47,917 bases of DNA from Candidatus Heimdallarchaeota archaeon (GTDB lineage Archaea > Asgardarchaeota > Heimdallarchaeia > Heimdallarchaeales > Heimdallarchaeaceae): the NCBI GenBank assembly GCA_030608385.1, contig JAUWEG010000005.1, forward strand, positions 1 to 47,917, read 5' to 3'. Positions 44,909 through 47,917 of the stretch are shown here, in pieces. Position 1 is the first letter of the stretch; each line of letters opens with the position of its first letter. Both the position numbers and the translations under genes were made by a program. The notes beneath the pieces are model-generated. The model saw only the letters and a program-made list of their open reading frames with translations. It did not search any database and was not told the origin of the DNA.

Positions 44909-45973
44909 ATGCTAGAGATAATTTCGTCTTCTCCTGGAAGAGTTTGTCTTTTTGGTGAAGACGTAGATTACATGAACCTTGAAGTCATAACTATTGCAGT
45001 CAACCAAAGAATAGAAGTTAAAGGTAAAACAAACAATAGTGGAATTATTAAATTCACACTAACAGATTTAGGTAAAGAAGTTAAGTTTAGTAATGAAACA
45101 CAGCCACTAAACGAAAAAAGAGATTATATTCGTTCTGTTTTCAATATATTTCAAGAATATCTTCCAAAGAGCTTTGGGGCGAACGTTGAAGTTAATTCCA
45201 ACATCCTAATAGGAAAAGGACTCTCCTCTTCATCTGCACTCTGTTCGGCCTTGGTTGGGTTCTTTGATAAAGCCTCAGATTCAAATTTAACAGAGAAAGA
45301 ATTGGCATGGAATGCATATTTAACAGAAGTAGTAAACTTGGGAGAACCAGGAGGAATGATGGATCAATATGCCAGTGTATTTGGAGACATGCTCTATCTA
45401 GAGTGTAGGAAACCTTACAGGTTCGAGAAACTTGATACTAAACTTACAGGTATAGTTATTGGTGATACTTTAACAAAAAAAGAAACTATTCAAACGATAA
45501 GAAAGAGGAAAGAGGAGATAAATCAAGGAATAGAAATAATAAAAAGAAGAGATACTTCCTTTGATTTACAATCTTCATCCTTTAGTGAAGTATATCAAGC
45601 GTATAAAGAAAATACTAGTAGAGAATTACAAAGACTAGTAGCTGTTTTAGGAATTAGGGACGTTGTAAGAGATGGATATCATAAAATGAAAAAACAGGAA
45701 TTTAAACCAGAAGAACTTGCTGAATTAATCAATTCCCATCACCATTTCCAACAGAACTATTTTGAAAATGTCACAAATCATATGCAAAAATTAATTCTAA
45801 GCGCAAAAAACGCTGGAGCATTAGCTTGTAAACTATTAGGGAGCGGAAATGGTGGTTCATTCCTGGCCTATTCTCCAGAGAAGCAAAAAGAGGTTGCCCA
45901 AGCAATAATTCGTGCCGGAGGTAATGCCTATATCCTATATCAAGATAAAGGATTAATTGTTGAAGTTTCATAA
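44909..45973 (+). CDS. GHMP kinase, galactokinase-like
   Basis: 354 aa. The first motif, SPGRVCLFGEDVDYMN, follows the galactokinase GRVNLIGEHTDY but with Asp in place of the His. Motif 2 GKGLSSSSALCSA binds ATP. GEPGGMMDQYASVFG is the galactokinase-like catalytic-base region, and LLGSGNGGSFLAY is motif 3. GGAG lies five bases before the ATG, inside the end of the amidohydrolase. A sugar-1-kinase (galactose, glucuronate or similar) is likely, and the His change argues against plain galactokinase. Confidence 0.88.
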   Translation: MLEIISSSPGRVCLFGEDVDYMNLEVITIAVNQRIEVKGKTNNSGIIKFTLTDLGKEVKFSNETQPLNEKRDYIRSVFNIFQEYLPKSFGANVEVNSNILIGKGLSSSSALCSALVGFFDKASDSNLTEKELAWNAYLTEVVNLGEPGGMMDQYASVFGDMLYLECRKPYRFEKLDTKLTGIVIGDTLTKKETIQTIRKRKEEINQGIEIIKRRDTSFDLQSSSFSEVYQAYKENTSRELQRLVAVLGIRDVVRDGYHKMKKQEFKPEELAELINSHHHFQQNYFENVTNHMQKLILSAKNAGALACKLLGSGNGGSFLAYSPEKQKEVAQAIIRAGGNAYILYQDKGLIVEVS

Positions 45974-46050
45974 ATTATTGTTTACTATTTCAGCTGCAAT
46001 CCAAAAAACTGAAAAGTAAGATAAGTAAACCACTAGGAAAAGAAGAGCGC

Positions 46051-46464
46051 ATGATTGATATGGATGAAGAATGTCTTATTTGTAAGATTGTGAAAGGAGA
46101 ATTACCAAGCTATACTCTCTATGAGGATGACGAAATTAAAGTATTTCTAGATATATATCCCATGTCAAAAGGTCATAGTTTGTTCGTGCCAAAGAAACAC
46201 CTTGAACAAATATTCGATTTATCAGAAACTGAAATGAATTTCACAAAAAAAATACCTGAAATTACAAGTAGATTGAAACAAATAACCGGAGCTACAGGTT
46301 TGAACATTATTCAAAACAATGGTAGAGATGCAGGACAGATACTTAATCACATACACTTTCACTTAGTACCTCGATTTCCTGAAGATGGTTTAAACTTGAT
46401 TCCACCTAAGATAGAATTAACTGAAGAAACAGCAATAGAACTAGTTAAAATGTTTAATAATTAG
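46051..46464 (+). CDS. HIT-family nucleotide hydrolase
   Basis: 137 aa. Histidine triad NHIHFHLVPR and the N-terminal CLICKIVKGELPS (zinc-type Cys pair) place it with Hint/Ap4A-hydrolase-like proteins that cleave nucleoside phosphoramidates or dinucleoside polyphosphates. Start ATG 46051 or 46060, without a clear site. It lies between the GHMP kinase and the small GTPase, all on the plus strand, with gaps of 77 and 66 bp. Confidence 0.93.
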   Translation: MIDMDEECLICKIVKGELPSYTLYEDDEIKVFLDIYPMSKGHSLFVPKKHLEQIFDLSETEMNFTKKIPEITSRLKQITGATGLNIIQNNGRDAGQILNHIHFHLVPRFPEDGLNLIPPKIELTEETAIELVKMFNN

Positions 46465-46530
46465 AAAAAACAAGCAAAGACAAGCACAAACTTAATAAAA
46501 AAATACGAAGAGAAAATTGACAAGGGGAAA

Positions 46531-47103
46531 ATGATGACAGAAGACGAGGGGAAAGGCAAGAAGTATATTTTCAAAATAGTTCTACTAGGAGACCCAGGAG
46601 TAGGGAAAAGTTCTCTTATTACTAGATTTGTACACAACAAATTCCAAGCATCATATCTTATGACAATAGGAGTAGACATTCTAAGCAAACAATTGTTTGT
46701 TGAAAATGATGAAGTGCTGTTTCTAATAAGTGATATAGGAGGACAAGAACGATTTGCATCAGTTAGAGAAAAATTCTATCGAGGAGCAAGAGGGTGTTTC
46801 TTAGTTTATGATCTCACAAGAAATAACACTCTAAGTTCTTTGAAAGCATGGAAAAAAGGTTTAGAGAGCGTGGAAGAAGATGCAATATATTTCCTTATAG
46901 GAAACAAAGCAGATTTAAAAGAACAAATTGCTGTTTCACAAGAAAATATTGATACTATTATTCAAGAATTGAATATACCAAAGGATTCTTTCTTTGTTAC
47001 ATCAGCAAAAACAGGTGAAAAAGTAGAGGATTCATTCAGAACCTTTGCGCAAGAACTAATGAAAGATGTAGAACGAAAGAGAGTAGAATTTGGACTAGAT
47101 TAA
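46531..47103 (+). CDS. Rab/Ras-type small GTPase without lipid-anchor motif
   Basis: 190 aa. G1 GDPGVGKSS (20-28), G2 Thr45 in MTIGVD, G3 DIGGQERF (68-75, Gln72 kept), G4 NKAD (125-128), G5 SAK (158-160). Rab-like YRGARGCFLVYDLT follows switch II. G3 has DIGGQ, between Ras DTAGQ and Arf DVGGQ. No C-terminal Cys box (it ends VEFGLD) and no N-terminal myristoylation Gly, so it is soluble or held by partners. GGGG precedes the ATG; a second ATG follows directly. Large sets of such GTPases are a mark of Asgard archaea. Confidence 0.95.
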   Translation: MMTEDEGKGKKYIFKIVLLGDPGVGKSSLITRFVHNKFQASYLMTIGVDILSKQLFVENDEVLFLISDIGGQERFASVREKFYRGARGCFLVYDLTRNNTLSSLKAWKKGLESVEEDAIYFLIGNKADLKEQIAVSQENIDTIIQELNIPKDSFFVTSAKTGEKVEDSFRTFAQELMKDVERKRVEFGLD

Positions 47104-47171
47104 AATATTGAATTTCTCTTTTATCTATGTTAATTGATGTTCTATTGAATTTCTCGTTATACTAAACGACA

Positions 47172-47180
47172 AGTTTAAAA
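47172..47180 (+). promoter_or_regulatory. TATA box of tRNA-Asp
   Basis: GTTTAAAAG lies 36-44 bases before the mature 5' end of tRNA-Asp and is flanked by the five-base dyad ACGAC (47166-47170) / GTCGT (47184-47188). Confidence 0.4.
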
Positions 47181-47215
47181 GAAGTCGTAGAAGAAAAAAG
47201 AATGTCGAAAATAAC

Positions 47216-47324
47216 GGGGCAGTAGTTTAGCCTGGCCTATGATGGGGGACTGTCAAGTTCCTTGCAGTCTTGCATTGAATGCCGAACTCCTTCGACCCGG
47301 GTTCAAATCCCGGCTGCCTCGCCA
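47216..47324 (+). tRNA. tRNA-Asp (anticodon GTC) with 31-base intron, CCA encoded
   Basis: Exon 1 is 47216-47255, intron 47256-47286, exon 2 47287-47321, CCA 47322-47324. Acceptor GGGGCAG/CTGCCTC, anticodon stem GGGGA/TCCTT (two G-T pairs), loop CTGTCA+C with GTC at 47252-47254, T arm CCGGG-TTCAAAT-CCCGG, discriminator G, as expected for Asp. The intron follows base 37. GACTG of exon 1 pairs with CAGTC at 47265-47269, giving a bulge-helix-bulge type precursor fold. Confidence 0.92.
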
Positions 47325-47378
47325 CTTATATCTTTTTATTCGATAGCTTTTTATTATTTCAATAGTCAATTGTTCTTG

Positions 47379-47917
47379 ATGAAGCGATATGCTCTATTAT
47401 TCATGTTTGTTGTACCTCTGATTGTAGGGTTATCAATAGCTGGTACTCCCACTTCTGCAAATAAATATGTTGTAGAGGATGGGGACCTTCTTGATTATGG
47501 CTACCAAATGTATGTTGATGGACTTATTGCTGAAACTCGTGATGAGGAAGATCCTGTTAAAATAGCTATCAGAACTACTAGCATTGATCCTCCTGGTCTA
47601 TATCAACACCTTATCGGTATGAGAAACGGAGAAATACTACCCGATTTCGTCATCCCACCTGAGGAAGGTTTTATTGACGGAATTTATGTAGGTAAAGCTT
47701 TAACCTACAAAAATCTCCAGATTTACAAGATTAATGGTTATCATGTTACTGAACTTCCAACTGAACCACCAACGAGAAGTTTCGGATATTGGGTTCTTGT
47801 AGTAGGTGGAGGAATTTTAGGGACAGCAGGTGTAATATTCCTAATTTATGGTAGTTATCGTTTTTATCCTAAGATTTTTGGTAAACGATGTATGACTTGC
47901 AAAAAAAGTGCTCTAGG
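47379..47917 (+). CDS. Secreted, membrane-anchored FKBP-like protein (3' end missing)
   Basis: At least 179 codons, open to the window edge. Residues 1-25 form a signal peptide (MKRYALLFMFVVPLIVG...AGTPTSA). Next comes an FKBP-like domain: EDGDLLDYGYQMYVDGLIAET resembles the VxxxYxGxLxDGxxFD strand pair, and LIGMRNGEILPDFVIPPEEGF the GMxxGExxxxxIPPExxYG flap. Then one membrane helix (about 143-163), and a cytosolic part starting GKRCMTCKK, which looks like the beginning of a zinc ribbon. The isomerase domain would face outside. Probably leaderless, with a TATA-like CTTTTTATTA near 47347-47356. Confidence 0.7.
   Translation, partial: MKRYALLFMFVVPLIVGLSIAGTPTSANKYVVEDGDLLDYGYQMYVDGLIAETRDEEDPVKIAIRTTSIDPPGLYQHLIGMRNGEILPDFVIPPEEGFIDGIYVGKALTYKNLQIYKINGYHVTELPTEPPTRSFGYWVLVVGGGILGTAGVIFLIYGSYRFYPKIFGKRCMTCKKSAL

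Overview
The window is a compact, low-GC archaeal chromosome segment with uniform base composition. It contains no insertion sequence, CRISPR array or phage block. Archaeal markers are the split RNA polymerase large subunit (RpoA1 + RpoA2), an unsplit RpoB, a two-KH NusA, eL30, uL16/L10e, Nob1, TATA-box promoters with many leaderless genes, and two tRNA genes with introns at the canonical 37/38 position. A Rab/Ras-type small GTPase, an Sws1/ZSWIM7-like protein, a possible PAC4-like proteasome chaperone and an NSUN6-like methyltransferase together suggest an Asgard archaeon. The class within Asgard is not resolved from this window.

Layout. 1-4737 (minus): rpoA1-rpoA2-rps12, probably followed by a gene cut by the left edge. 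4964-6280 (plus): folD and a PAC4-like gene. 6309-9078 (minus): glyA (SHMT) and a UbiD-family decarboxylase. 9172-12395 (plus): tRNA-Leu, a metallophosphoesterase, an NSUN6-like RNA methyltransferase, NAD kinase and Nob1. 12419-13522 (minus): a HisC-like aminotransferase. 13612-16087 (plus): a nucleotidyltransferase with an N-terminal ribbon-helix-helix segment, eL30, NusA and a SWIM protein. 16123-21895 (minus): rpoB, a degenerate SF2 helicase and SurE. 22005-24707 (plus): pyruvate phosphate dikinase. 24740-31513 (minus): a run of SDR, SDR, gcvPA, gcvPB, a COG3199 NAD-kinase-like protein and a winged-helix protein. 31780-34081 (plus): two tandem PAP2 phosphatases with a duplicated leader block. 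34198-35461 (plus): rps7 and rpl10e. 35625-39971: a small ORF, intron-containing tRNA-Met, a cyclophilin (minus), a membrane protein, an alpha/beta hydrolase with a Cys nucleophile and an Atg22/UMF1-like transporter. 39982-43501 (minus): a HAD hydrolase, a membrane protein, a phosphohexomutase and a uracil-DNA glycosylase with a PIP-box. 43567-47917 (plus): an amidohydrolase, a GHMP kinase, a HIT protein, a small GTPase, intron-containing tRNA-Asp, and the start of a secreted, membrane-anchored FKBP-like protein.

How the genes fit together. Information processing dominates. The usual archaeal string rpoB-rpoA1-rpoA2-eL30-nusA-uS12-uS7 is present in full but broken into four pieces over 35 kb. 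A second theme is folate-linked one-carbon metabolism: FolD, SHMT and both glycine-decarboxylase P subunits. FolD carries substitutions at two of its three catalytic positions. Several proteins have lost or changed catalytic residues (helicase, hydrolase, HAD). Several predicted starts were moved because a Shine-Dalgarno sequence, a TATA box or family length pointed elsewhere. The clearest unusual items are the RHH-nucleotidyltransferase fusion, the degenerate helicase, the PAP2 duplication whose non-coding block is better conserved than its genes, the FolD substitutions, and the membrane-anchored FKBP-like protein. I see no obviously new multi-gene system. The SDR/gcvP/COG3199/winged-helix run is the best candidate for an unrecognised functional unit.
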